A DNA stretch of 64,000 bases from Flectonema sp. DT1601. Taxonomy: Eukaryota; Euglenozoa; Diplonemea; Diplonemida; Diplonemidae. The DNA is taken from the NCBI GenBank assembly GCA_964019425.1, contig OZ025840.1, forward strand, positions 1 to 64,000. The letters run 5' to 3'. The notes beneath the pieces are model-generated. The model had not been told where the DNA came from. It did not search any database and saw nothing but the letters and a program-made list of their open reading frames with translations. A program made the translations under genes and the position numbers. Below are positions 53,695 through 64,000 of the stretch, piece after piece; position 1 is the first letter of the stretch, and each line of letters begins with the position of its first letter.

Positions 53695-55813
53695 TTACTT
53701 GGATGCCATGGCGGTTTGGAGTTGGCTGATCTGATTTGATGTTATTATTGAGCTGGTCATTAATGATAAGTATTGTTCTAATCTGAAGATCTGAAAAAAA
53801 TTAATTAAAACACATACCCCTGTGACAATAGCAGCCTTTGCGGAGTTAAAGTGTGGGGATGCGGCGTCAATAAGTGGCTTTGCCTGTACTATAGCAGCGT
53901 CAACGTGTGGGGACATCGTCTTGCTCTGTTTTATTTAAAGCTAATTTTAGAACCTAACGTCACTTCACACTACATTGTAATAAATAACATACCACAGTAC
54001 TGGCTAACTTGTTTATCTCAACACGTTGTTCAGCAGGAACAAATGGAAGTGCGATGTAAAACACAAGACAAATCATAATAATGAAAGAGAGGAGTGAGAA
54101 GATAGTGCTGCAGAAGCCACCGCTGGCCTTCTTCTTTGCCATCGCTTCCTTAACTTGTTTTACATTTGCTGTAGTTTTTGGAGCTTCCAACGGCACAGCA
54201 TTAGCAAGTCCAGATACCTTCTTGCAAAGAGACATTAATTTAGAGACGTCGTCTTTTGTGTAGTTGCACTGCTTTGCTTTCCTACCCTCTGGTGCTAACT
54301 TCCCGCTGTTAATATCATTGCAATGGTTAACAATTCTTGTGAGTAACTTCTCCATTTCCTTACCGTTTAGTTTAGTTGCGAGACTCTTCTGATTCTTGTG
54401 AAGGTGTTCAAGAATAAGACAAGATTCTTTAACAATTGGAAGTAAGTCATTAGTCCAGCAGTACAGAGCTCCATGAGGACCTGAGTCGTTACAAATACAA
54501 GAAGTTAATAATTCAAGAATTAGGTCTCGGTTGTTCTTATCAGTGCGAAGGAGAGCCGCGAGTTTAGTGAAGTAAGTACGTCCGCTAAAAGGAGTGAAGT
54601 TGAGAGAGAAATTCATAATAAGAGAGTCAAACAGACGACGGGATCTCTTACTCTTGGCGGACAAGTGACCCAAGAAGAGACACAACTGATCAGATGAGAT
54701 TGGGTCGTTGTTATTTTCACTGCGATACTCTTTACGTTCCTTAACAGGAGGGTTAAGACTACCGAGGTGTTCAGCAACACAGTAGGCAGCATCAACAGCG
54801 GCACCCTTAGCGTCTGCTACTGTCATTTTGTTGTAGTAAACTCTGTTCCATGACTTCACTCCAGTTATCGCACCTGCGTCTGATAATTGTCCCAAAACCC
54901 AGGCGTAATTCAACGCTGCGTTATCAGTAATAGAACTTCCGGAGTAGAACATGTCCTCAACTGATTTGTAGTTGGCACAAAATGCTTCTGGTCTGTGTTG
55001 TAATAAGATCTGAATGGCTAACTTACTTCCTAAGAAGTGAGAACCACTATCAGGACGAGAACCATCTCTTCCAAAAGAGTTGTAAATCAAATCTTTCAAT
55101 GCGGAGTTCCACATCATATTATCGTCAGATTGGTTTATGATTTTGTGAATTAGTTTCGAGAGGTCATCAGTTCCAACATCTTTGAGAGGACAAGAAAATC
55201 TGTCCCTGAGTTGCATCACTTTGTACTTGTCGCTAATAATGCATTCTGGAGGGAATTGAGAATCGAGGAACGCAACTGCTGTGAAAAACTGATCCTTGGC
55301 TCTGCCAGGATATTTGGTAGGAAGTTCTTTAATCCCCGCCAATACCTTTTCCATAGTTTCATTCTTCGCAACTTCCCTAAACAGAATTGCTGCTTTTGGA
55401 CTCCCCGATTTCGGACTTGCCTTTCCATCAGTCTTCGTTTTCTTCTCAGCCGCCTTTGCCTTTTCCTTCTTTCTAATTGACTTCTTCTCGGCAGCTGTCT
55501 TCTCATGCTTCTTTTCCTCTACCTTCACTGGTTCTGGCGCAGAGGCCTTTTTCTTCGTCTTGTCAATAGCTCCGTACTGCGTGTTGGGATTTGTTTATGT
55601 TACTTGTGACTCTATTAGACTATTGACGATTATCGTCTTAAATAATAAAAAACATACATTAGCTCCCATTTGCTGATGCTTTTCGAACTCAGCAGCTAAT
55701 TTATCAGCAGCGGCCTTCTCTTCCATTCTCTTTTTGTGTGAGATTGACTTCGCCTCTGGAACTTTAGTCCAGCCACCACCATCATCATCATGCACGGGTC
55801 CCTTCTTTGGCAT
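53695..55813 (-). CDS. TMEM214-like ER membrane protein, four exons
   Basis: Exons 55813-55658, 55576-53993, 53925-53818 and 53790-53695 give about 647 residues, close to the family's usual length. Introns are 81, 67 and only 27 nt, all with GTATGT donors; all lie in phase 0. The N-terminus (MPKKGPVHDDDGGGWTKVPE) and a Lys-rich linker precede a large helical body (FLDSQFPPECIISDKYKVMQ, FGRDGSRPDSGSHFLGSKLA, LNYAWVLGQL). One hydrophobic segment near residue 555 (IFSLLSFIIMICLVFYIALP) and a short lumenal-type tail follow. In animals TMEM214 is an ER protein linked to stress-induced apoptosis and translocon contacts; the role in protists is unknown. The third intron is in frame, so retention would insert nine residues. 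Confidence 0.8.
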
Positions 55814-58043
55814 GTTCTTGTTTGTTTAGATCTAGTGGAGGGTAAGAAGAATAATATAACACAAAGAATGGTACCACCATCTGTCAGTAATACACTTCAG
55901 AATATAATACGACAAACACTCCTTGGGCACCTTCTCTTCGGTGATATCACTTCCCACACGACATTAGTACCAGCGCGCGCTACAATCACACGCAAGTAGT
56001 AAAGAAGTAAATTACTTTTTTTTAATGAGTCTGTCTTCTTCAGACTCATTCAATTTGTTTAAACAGCGACTCGCACCGCAGCAGTGCGAACTAATAAAAA
56101 CTTCCAACAGAATAACAACAGAAGAAGTCAACTGATTTAGTAGGTGTTTGCAATCACTCAATCAAGAAGGTTCTACAATGAAGATGAATGAATTGCTGTT
56201 TATAAAGAAAAAAGTTATCCTTAACTATCTGAAGTTATCAAAGAGAGGTCTTTTCGACTTTGGAGCAACGCATGATGCATCTGCTCCTTAAGATCACAAA
56301 ACACTAGCTTTTTGTAATGGTCTTTCGAATTTTTTTTTTTTTTTTTTTTTTTTTGCTTGGATTCGTTCTTATGTATTAATTTTTTTTAGTCATCATGTAT
56401 ATTGTTTCCTTTTCCTTTTTTTTTTTTTTTCCCCCCTCCTATTTTTTTTTTTTCTTCAAATTTTCAGCTTTCAATCTTTTATTATTATTATTTTTTTTTT
56501 TTGTTTCGTTCTTGCGGTCGACTGTACCGGGGAGCCAAAGTAGTCCCTTCTTATATGTATTTTTTTTATTTTTTTTTTATTATGTTTTTTTTTTTTTTTG
56601 TTGTTGAGTTTTGAAAGATAAAAAAAAAAAAAAAAATAAAGGGATTTCATCAAAACCAAAGAAAGAAGGTAAAAAAAAATAAATAAATAAAATTAAGAAA
56701 AGAAAAGAAAAAGATGTAAAAAGCAATCCGACGACACTAAGTGAAGAAGAAATCTGTTGTTCGGGTTTAACGGGGATGAAAAGATCCTTTTTTTTTTTTT
56801 TTTTTTCGTTGCCGCGACGTTTTTTCTCGTTGGTTTTGGATCACACCTCTCGCACGAGTTGACTTTACGAAATATTCGTATCCGTTTTAGCAACGATTAA
56901 CAAAAAAAAATTAAGGAAAAAAATAGTAGAACATTTTCCATTGTCACTGTTGATTACACATCGCTGTTATGTTCGAATAGAATGAGCGACAAGCAGACTG
57001 TTCTCAACAGACTGTTCTCCGATTTATAATTTCCTTTTTACACACTGGTGTTTGTGTCCGTAATTAAGCTCACACTTTTGTGAGGGTCATTTCGGACCAT
57101 GACAACATCAACCGATTTTCAAAAATCAAACGCTACAACCTTCGTGCACTCACCGCATAGAAACCCTAAAAGTTACCAACGAATTGAAAAAAAAAAAGAA
57201 AAAAGAAACAAACAAAAAAAAATAAAGGAATTACCGTGCTGCCATCATTCTTTTTAAGTTTTTTTTTTTTTTTTTTTTTGACAAAATATTGTGTTTGCCA
57301 GCTTCGCAAAAACGGAAAAAGTGTTCATGCGGATTGCAAAGCGCTGCACACAGAACATGTCTTAAATGCATTCTCATTAACAAAGGCTGTTCTTGAACAT
57401 AGATTTAGTTGAGAATGTGTGAGACCAGGCAGCATAGAGAATGACACGGCGGTTGGTAGTACACTGATGTTATAAATTTGGGATTGGAAGCGAGAGATCT
57501 GTTGTACATGTGTGAGGGAAAAATTTAAAAAAAATAGTGACCGCAAATTTTTTTTTTTTTTTCCAAAAAAAAAAAAAAAAATAATTAAGAAAATAAAATT
57601 CTCACCCTGTGATGATACCTGCTGGTAACCAGTTGAATACGTTAATTATACTCGAAATACAGGTAAGCAAAATAAAATGATTGCAAATGATGCCTTCCAA
57701 TATCACTGCAATCTTCACAAGACGCTTTCACCCAACCCGTTTATAATCCCTTATCGCACAGCGCGGAGAAAAAGACACAAAAAAGAAAGAAAAAAAAAGG
57801 GTTTATTAAGGGAGCGTGAGGAGGTTTCATTTTCTACGGTTGTGGTTTCCCGACACCAGGATTGTTGTGGAGGGGGGATGGTGGGGAAGCAAAAAAAAAA
57901 AAAAAAAAAAAAGAAAACAAAACAGGGGTAATTTCTGTTGGGAATATTTTCGCGAAAAAGAAAAAAGTAATCCACTGAAGCGAATAACATCCTAAGTTAT
58001 CGGTGAAGTGATCCTTTCGTTTAATTAAATTAATCGAAGTGGA
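55814..58043. other. 2.2 kb intergenic, homopolymer-rich
   Basis: Many long A and T tracts (for example 56333-56356 and 57895-57912) and no credible gene on either strand; frames here are Phe- or Lys-runs. A hairpin with an internal loop lies at 57056-57097. Confidence 0.6.
57056..57097. ncRNA. Candidate hairpin with internal loop
   Basis: GTCCG (57056-57060) pairs with CGGAC (57093-57097), and CTCACA (57069-57074) pairs with TGTGAG (57079-57084) across a 4-nt loop. Eight unpaired bases lie on each side, a nearly symmetric pocket. Confidence 0.28.
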
Positions 58044-59525
58044 TCAGTGTCCAAGTCCCATCTGAATTTGGCTTTCAAGTTGCATCTGAAGTGTTTGCTG
58101 TTTTAATTAAAATTTATTTACCAATTCCATTAAGAAGTATTATTATTATTAATCACATACGAGTGTTTCAGGGCTACTCAACATAAGGTTTGGAATAGAA
58201 GGCGATAATAGAGATGCAGGACCGAGACCCGCAGCAAGGAGCTGTTTGTTTATTCGATTATGTTGCCGTCTGTAATTCAAATTAATATCAAAAGTAGTTA
58301 CAAACCTGGTTGTGGAGTTGGAGGACATCGAGTTGCTTCCGAAGCTCTTCACTGCTGAGTTGCTGTTGGTTGTTGTTGTCGTTTTATTCCAACACTTTAT
58401 GAAATAAATAATTATTTAAAGTACTAATCACATACACCGAGTCCACCGACACCGAGGGCGCTTGTGTTTGGAAGTGAAGGCTGCAGACTCTTTGCCTGAG
58501 TGAGTCCGGCAAGCAGAGGTGAAGCTGATGGTTGAGCAACACGTTGTTGCTGCTGCTGTTGTTGTTGCTGTTGTTGTAGTTGCTGCTGTTGAAAATTGAG
58601 AAGGTTTGCTGGTCCGCTTACTGACGCCACGGCCTTCAAATTCAACAACTCCTTCTCCAACTCACCAATCTTCTTTTCGAGTGGATTCATCTGTTGAGGG
58701 ATCTGTTGTGGCAGATGTTGGTTGTGATGATGATGATGGTGGTGGTGGTGATGTTGTTGGTGGTTGTGGTGGTGTTTACCTCTTTTGTTAGCATTCGTGT
58801 TAGCCATTGCAGCAGCCTCCATCTGAACGTGATGCGGATATTGGACGGCAAGGTCGTGAAGGCTCTTCGGCTTTTCCTCCGCCATCATAGTAGCGACGTC
58901 ATGAGGTCCAACACCAGCAGATAGAAGTCGATCTATAATTCCTCCTGAGAGAGCTTTGCTCTGACCTCTTTGTCCTTTACTACCCTTACTGGTACTTTCA
59001 GGAACAGGTGTTGGTACTGGAGCTATAGCGCTTACTCCAATTGTTCCAGGAGTGTTTCCACCTGCTGGGTACTTGTGTTGTCTGCCGGTATTTACTTTTG
59101 GTTGCTTCATTCCAGCCAAAGTATTTGGTGCCGTGCTCTCCATCGCCGCCTGTAGCTTTCTAACGATTGAGGGGTCCTTACCATTTACTGAATTCATGTC
59201 ATCTGTTTTGTTATTTAATTTTCTGCAAGACTAACCAGTAGAATGTGTTTAGACTAAATAATTACATACTCTTCTCAGCTCTGCTCAAAGCAGGAACGAC
59301 AACGAGTGGTCCCGCCCCGTGTGATGTCTTTCCGTGTAAGCAAGTCTCCGCATTCCTTGCGTGGTTCGAGTCGATGTATGTGATAAACCCGATAGTTTTA
59401 CCTTTCGAGTCAGCAGTAACACACGCTAATTCGAGAGGTCCAAAACATTTAAAAATGTTTTGGAATCGTTCTTCCGAATACCCAGTTGGCAGTCCCGCCA
59501 CGAACAACTGCCGGTCCCGCGGCAT
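58044..59525 (-). CDS. RRM RNA-binding protein with His/Gln-rich tail, five exons
   Basis: Exons 59525-59270, 59202-58436, 58362-58306, 58241-58161 and 58097-58044 give 404 residues in one frame. Introns are 67, 73, 64 and 63 nt; three donors are GTATGT and one GTTTGT. Residues 5-80 form an RRM with RNP2 LFVAGL and RNP1 GKTIGFITY. The middle is low-complexity (poly-His with Asn/Gln around 205-225, poly-Gln around 290-305). A helical motif GIIDRLLSAGVGPHDVAT (about 150) is echoed in exon 4 by LLAAGLGPASL. The last three exons are short and encode amphipathic helices (LSSEELRKQLDVLQLHNQ). Probably an mRNA-binding regulator; target unknown. An acceptor-like CTCACAG is 9 nt before the ATG. Confidence 0.82.
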
Positions 59526-60435
59526 TTTAAGTTACTGTGAGAATAAAAAGATGAAATCCAAATAAAACAGATACAGCATGTCAAAGGTTGCTCACGTCAT
59601 ATTAATTCACTTTTTCAGATGAATAGATATAAACAAACGCTAACAGTGAATTTTTTGAAAAAGATTGGAATTTTTCATAGCATAGGATTTTACAAAGAAA
59701 AAGAATGGTTTAAAAAAAAAAAAAAGAATACGTCTCTTACAAGCACAAGGGAGAGAACAAGTAATTTAATAATAAAAAAACAGGTACCGAATTACCAGTT
59801 TCTTGTTTTTGAATCACCAAATAAGGATCTTGTTTTTACCAATGCTGCTTTGACCAACTAAGAAGGGGAAAGGAGGACAAAAAAAACGAATATTTCTCTT
59901 AATTATGACAAAACAATACAATAAATAAATAGGGGTTTGGCAGAGAGGGAGTGGGGGAGGGAATAAGTACACAAATCATCAAAAAAAAGGCGACACAAAA
60001 AGGAGGAGATGTCCACAGACTCATGCTCACCTCCTCCTAAGCCTCTATAGTGATTTATTGTGTCTCAGACAAATACAAAAATACGGCCTACCGAAAAATT
60101 TCTTTTTCTCATCGGTTTTTTTAGTTTATTCTTTAATTATTTTATTCTCTGAACAGAATTAAGCAACAGGTTAAAGGACGCAGACTCCCTCCCCAAATTC
60201 AAATAGGGGCCTGGATATTATAACTACCTCCCAACGTAACTGAGTACTGAGAATTTGTTTAAACAGAAAAGAATATTACAAAAATAGAACAATTGTATAA
60301 AAGTGACTATTGTGTCACAGGCGACTAACTCGCAGGAAATAGTATTTTCATAATTTACAGAAAAGCTAACGAACAGAAATAAACAACTGAAATACGAATC
60401 GACGAACGAGGAAACGAATAATAAATCCAAAGATC
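59526..60435. other. Intergenic with one hairpin
   Basis: 910 bp, AT-rich. AGGAGGAG (60001-60008) pairs perfectly with CTCCTCCT (60031-60038) around a 22-nt loop. Nothing else recognised. Confidence 0.45.
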
Positions 60436-61905
60436 CTATCGCAGAGTGAGTGGAGCGAAGTGCGATGGTTCAGCGACAATTTTTTGCCTCTTTGCTGTCT
60501 TTTCTTCTGCAAAACATTTCCAAAATCGAATCGTTTCATCACCGGCAGCTGATACAACTGTCTGAGCGTCAGGAGAAAGTGCGAGATGAAGTACCCGAGA
60601 AGAGTGACCAGAAAGGTTAGCAATCCTCTTCATTGATGGGTACTTCCAAAGTGAGAGTTGGTTTTCGGAATATCCGTGTGATGTGAGAAGTTCGTTTCTG
60701 TTTTTTGACCAAAGCATTGAACATACTTGTGACTTTGTATCAATCGTATTAATACATTCACCAGTTAGAGTGTTCCAGAATCTGATTGATCGATCTGCAG
60801 TACCACCACCACTTGCAAGTAATCCACTCTGGTGAGGTGACCAGCCGAGGGCTTTTACTGCTGCTCGGTGAGATGAGAGACGAAGACGTGGATTAGTTCT
60901 ATTTCTGTTATCCCAAACATGAAGCATATTATCATTACCTCCACTCGCTAATTGTGACCCGTCAGGTGACCATTGAAGTCCACACACTTCTTGTTGATGT
61001 GCTGACAAAGTATCAATTGGTTGACTTCCAACACGAGTATCGTGTAATAATATCAAATTACTTCTACTACCTGACGCAAGTAGTTTTCCATTCCATGCTA
61101 ATGAACCTACTCGAGCAAAGTGTCCCTTTAAACCTTTTGTTTTCTCACCAGTTGTAGTATCCCAAAGATCAATATCAGCACTGTTTGAACCAATTGCGAG
61201 AGTGTTTCCTTCTTGTGCGAACTTAACGCTGGTGATAATATTTTCATCAGACGTTTGCGTGAGGTGAGTTATGTCACCAGACTCTGCATTCCACAAATAA
61301 CAAATCTGACTAAGAGCAACAGTTAAGATATTAGTTGACGACCAGTCTAATAAATTTAAATAATAATCATCGATAAGATCAGGTGCGTCTAATATCCGTT
61401 CAGGAGTCTGAGGGATGTAACGAAAAGTATTATTTCTGAAGTTCCTCCTCCGATTACGAGAATAAATAACTCTCAGATTTGAATCATGTTCACTTAGAAT
61501 TCCCTGATGTTTATTCTTTGATCCGATTGGTAGGATTCTATCAGAAACTTCATCAGGAGAAGCACCAAATAGAGAGCAGGCTAAGTTCATTCTGTAGTAC
61601 TCTCCTACTGAAGAGTCCTCTTGACCTGGTCCTCGTTCACATGCAAGTGAAGTGCCGCCTTTCTTTAATTGATACATTGAGACACCAACACTTTCTTTTG
61701 TTCCTCTTTCAGGGATCAGTCTATCTGGTTGTGATGTTGTTGGAACTTCTACTTCTTCAGGGATGTCGTAGTCTATTCCTCCGAATACGCGCTGTCTAAA
61801 TCCTGAAATCGGAGTATCAAATGGAGTCCCAGGACTTGCTAATATTTTATCATCATCCATCACAGTAGATGACTTAGGTAGTGATAACCCACAGTTCATG
61901 TCCAT
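60436..61905 (-). CDS. CDC20: Cdc20-type anaphase-promoting complex activator
   Basis: 489 residues, single exon. Cdc20 recruits cyclin B and securin to the anaphase-promoting complex, starting chromosome separation. Visible: a C-box-like DRLIPERG (about residue 61), the fizzy-family lead-in PERILDAPDLIDDYYLNLLD, then seven WD repeats (WNAESGDITHL, VCGLQWSPDGSQLASGGNDN, RVLHLALSPDAQTVVSAAGDETIRFWKCF broken into usual blades). The C-terminus is Leu-Arg, a variant of the Ile-Arg tail that docks on the complex. The segment YLNLLDWSSTNILTVAL and the ending ADETxRxWKCF favour Cdc20 over Cdh1. A pyrimidine tract and acceptor-like CAAATAG lie 10 nt before the ATG. Confidence 0.95.
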   Translation of the reverse strand: MDMNCGLSLPKSSTVMDDDKILASPGTPFDTPISGFRQRVFGGIDYDIPEEVEVPTTSQPDRLIPERGTKESVGVSMYQLKKGGTSLACERGPGQEDSSVGEYYRMNLACSLFGASPDEVSDRILPIGSKNKHQGILSEHDSNLRVIYSRNRRRNFRNNTFRYIPQTPERILDAPDLIDDYYLNLLDWSSTNILTVALSQICYLWNAESGDITHLTQTSDENIITSVKFAQEGNTLAIGSNSADIDLWDTTTGEKTKGLKGHFARVGSLAWNGKLLASGSRSNLILLHDTRVGSQPIDTLSAHQQEVCGLQWSPDGSQLASGGNDNMLHVWDNRNRTNPRLRLSSHRAAVKALGWSPHQSGLLASGGGTADRSIRFWNTLTGECINTIDTKSQVCSMLWSKNRNELLTSHGYSENQLSLWKYPSMKRIANLSGHSSRVLHLALSPDAQTVVSAAGDETIRFWKCFAEEKTAKRQKIVAEPSHFAPLTLR

Positions 61906-62963
61906 TATTAATATTCTATTTGATTAGTTACGAGAGAGAGTTATTAAAAAAAGAAAAAAGGGAAGAATGGGAAGGTACAAAACAATGGGAAGGGTACTGA
62001 AGGGGGGGAAGGTAAATAAAATAAAACACTAAATTCTCAAAAAATACCACAAAAAAAAAAAAAAAAAAAAAAAAAAAATGTCAAAGGAGTGCGTACGTTA
62101 ACAAATCTTGTTTGAAAGGCTCATTTCAAAAGGGAAAGCTCGCCCATCGAAAACAAGACTATCGTAAGAAGATAATAACCAGCTGACCAGTAAAGGTGAT
62201 AAATATAATAATGATGGATCCCTTTGAGTGGATCTTTGTGAAGTAGAATCTGAAAAGAATATGCTCCTCCAGCTCTAAATATAAAAAACAACGAATAACA
62301 ACACGTTGTGTTGCAAGAGGTCGATCACTTCGAACGGCCGCATAACTATCACCAAAGACGATTGCTACCTGTGGAATCAGGTTTTGTGAAGGGAGGGTTT
62401 TTATGGATACCAGTCAAGGTACTTCATAAAACATAATGGTATTAAAAAATAGAACGTACAGCGCTACAGCTACTATACTTTTTTTTAAAGAAATTTTAAA
62501 ATAATTAGAACACCAACAGTACGGATGGGGATCTATTGAGATGACTAAAAGAATTCAAGTTCTCAAAAAGAGTGTCTTCTACAACACTTGTTTTGGAACA
62601 AGAATTTTCTTTGTTAAAACTAAACCAAAACTGAACAGAGCAGCACGCCATCAAAGAAAGCTGCTGTAAGGTTAAAGAACACTACAATTACAAGGAAACT
62701 TCATCACCAGCAACCATCAATCATGAAATTTTCAACAATGTTTGTTGTCGAAACTTCGATAAGGTTTTAGGGGTGAGAAGAAATCCTTCGGTTCGAAAGG
62801 AAGAAGGAAACGATATAATTAAACATCAGTCTCAGAAAGAAAACAAAACCAAATAACAAAGACTCAAAGAAGATACTTTGTTACAATAACTTTAGAGATC
62901 GTAAGGTATTCCGAATTAGTGTCATCACAACATAGATAACCTCAATGTGTTGGATGACTAACG
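61906..62963. other. Intergenic, nothing recognised
   Basis: 1.06 kb with a 29-base poly-A tract (about 62050-62078). No credible gene. Confidence 0.5.
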
Positions 62964-63998
62964 CTAGTGGTTCCTGTAGTTGACAACGTTAACATCGAAA
63001 CCTCTTCTGGGTTTCTGAAGTCTAAACGCCTCAACAGGAGATGAAAAAACGTGTGACTTCGCCCGATGATTGGATGCCAAGATTTGAGGTGGAGGCTGAC
63101 TTTCTATCATTGGCGCTTCAGGTTCTGGTTCAGGACCCGGAAAGAAATTCCCCGCTACGGAAACTTTGAAATCAGAAGTGGGGTGCACTTTCGAAAAGTG
63201 TTCCTCAATAGCCTGCTCTGTAGCAAACGCTCCCTGCTTGCAGACACCGCACATCATGACGAGGGGAACCCATTCTTCTTCCTTTTTGTTAACAAATCCA
63301 CCGCTTTCCAATTCCCACCACTCTGGAAATGAAGAGATTGGTAGAAACAGACTAACAATATCACCATTACTAATATGACTGTGGATCGCGGCATTTAAAG
63401 TTGGTCGTTTTCGAACAGTAAACCTACTTTGGAAAACAGGTAAACAAATTTGGAAGAGTGCAGTTCGGCGACTTGAAAGTTTTTGAGGTTTCGTTTGTGA
63501 TTGATAAGATCGTAATTGTGATTGAGTAATGTCACCTGTCACCTTACCAGGTTCACTTATTGACATCTCTTCTGGTGTAGAGAGTACTTCAGGAGTCAGT
63601 CGATTCCACAGTAGGTTCTCAGGAAAGAAAGGAATCTCAATACTCTTATCTCCTTTTGTTATTAAAACAACAACAGCTCTTTTTCCATAATGTTGTCCAA
63701 CTTCAGTTTGAGTTATTTTTGATGTCGTCACAGAAACATATCCTCCAACTGTACCTCTGCAACCTTCCCATCCATCGACCATTGAGATTCCTACTTTAGT
63801 TCCAATTGGAGGCATTACTCTCTTCCAAAGGAGATCAGAGAATCGTTCTGCGATTACTTTCTTCGTTGAAACATTAATTACGAGAAGTACAACATCTCCA
63901 CGAAGACCGTGTACAGTTCCAGATTCTCCTTTCCATTGTCCGTTAGTAATCTTAACAGTTGTTCCTAACGCAGGTGGATACCGATAGTGAAAAGACAT
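62964..63998 (-). CDS. KOW/SH3-like and C2H2 zinc-finger protein
   Basis: 344 residues from an ATG two bases inside the window edge, so an upstream exon cannot be excluded. Residues about 8-55 (LGTTVKITNGQWKGESGTVH) and 68-130 (IGTKVGISMVDGWEGCRGTV) are two KOW/SH3-like beta barrels with the usual Gly turn. Residues about 205-262 (FTVRKRPTLNAAI...WWELESGGFV) resemble a bacterial-type SH3 domain. A single C2H2 finger follows (CGVCKQGAFATEQAIEEHF with a final His, about 265-290), then a Pro/Glu-rich tail. KOW domains bind RNA or ribosomal and elongation factors, so an RNA-related role is plausible. No named homologue recognised. Confidence 0.72.
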   Translation of the reverse strand: MSFHYRYPPALGTTVKITNGQWKGESGTVHGLRGDVVLLVINVSTKKVIAERFSDLLWKRVMPPIGTKVGISMVDGWEGCRGTVGGYVSVTTSKITQTEVGQHYGKRAVVVLITKGDKSIEIPFFPENLLWNRLTPEVLSTPEEMSISEPGKVTGDITQSQLRSYQSQTKPQKLSSRRTALFQICLPVFQSRFTVRKRPTLNAAIHSHISNGDIVSLFLPISSFPEWWELESGGFVNKKEEEWVPLVMMCGVCKQGAFATEQAIEEHFSKVHPTSDFKVSVAGNFFPGPEPEPEAPMIESQPPPQILASNHRAKSHVFSSPVEAFRLQKPRRGFDVNVVNYRNH

Positions 63999-64000
63999 TT

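Noticed and set aside
56395-57931. Phe-rich and Lys-rich short frames
   Set aside because: Products of long T and A tracts.

Overview
The window is eukaryotic, from a single-celled protist. It carries spliceosomal introns with a tight donor (GTATGT in 13 of 15 introns I could place) and an A-rich acceptor (AAACAG in 10 of 15). Its genes are eukaryotic families: Cdc20, Mob1, SMYD, RING-CH/MARCH, TMEM214 and RRM. Every convincing host gene from about 11.5 kb to the right edge lies on the minus strand. Almost all have an acceptor-like AG 3-30 nt before the ATG and no obvious donor further upstream. This resembles the directional clusters and spliced-leader acceptors of Euglenozoa, and the retroelements at the left resemble kinetoplastid VIPER/TATE. 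The many cis introns do not fit trypanosomatids, so a diplonemid-like or unplaced protist is my best guess; this is inference.

Left region (1-11 kb). A 2.6 kb array of the octamer GGGTTTGC is followed by remnants of at least three tyrosine-recombinase retroelements, all in minus orientation: 2635-5840 (GC-rich), 5839-7910 (less GC-rich) and 9867-10930. Short pieces of the same octamer sit at the joints (7911-7930 and 9840-9866). Between two fragments lies an imperfect inverted duplication (7930-9147) coding for a Lys/Arg/Glu-rich coiled coil. The whole looks subtelomeric or satellite-like, but the G-rich strand points inward, so it is not a plain chromosome end.

Middle region (11-40 kb). From left to right: two tandem bacterial-type poly(ADP-ribose) glycohydrolase paralogues, a three-exon coiled-coil protein, a small basic protein, a WD-repeat protein with an N-terminal PIP-like box, and a YwrD-type gamma-glutamyltransferase-like enzyme. 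A 6.5 kb stretch follows with no convincing protein gene, but with a family of four covarying RNA-like hairpins. Then come a polytopic membrane protein, a SAM-like protein, an SMYD protein, a coiled-coil protein, a ubiquitin-like/RING-CH membrane E3 whose RING finger is split by an intron, and MOB1.

Right region (40-64 kb). A giant, almost wholly repetitive protein of about 3775 residues is built from two families of higher-order repeats (339 bp and 333 bp) and has two short 3' exons that continue the repeat. It is followed by TMEM214 (four exons, one intron only 27 nt), a five-exon RRM protein, CDC20 and a KOW/SH3/zinc-finger protein at the edge. MOB1 and CDC20 are both mitotic-exit regulators, but adjacency in a directional cluster need not mean a shared pathway.
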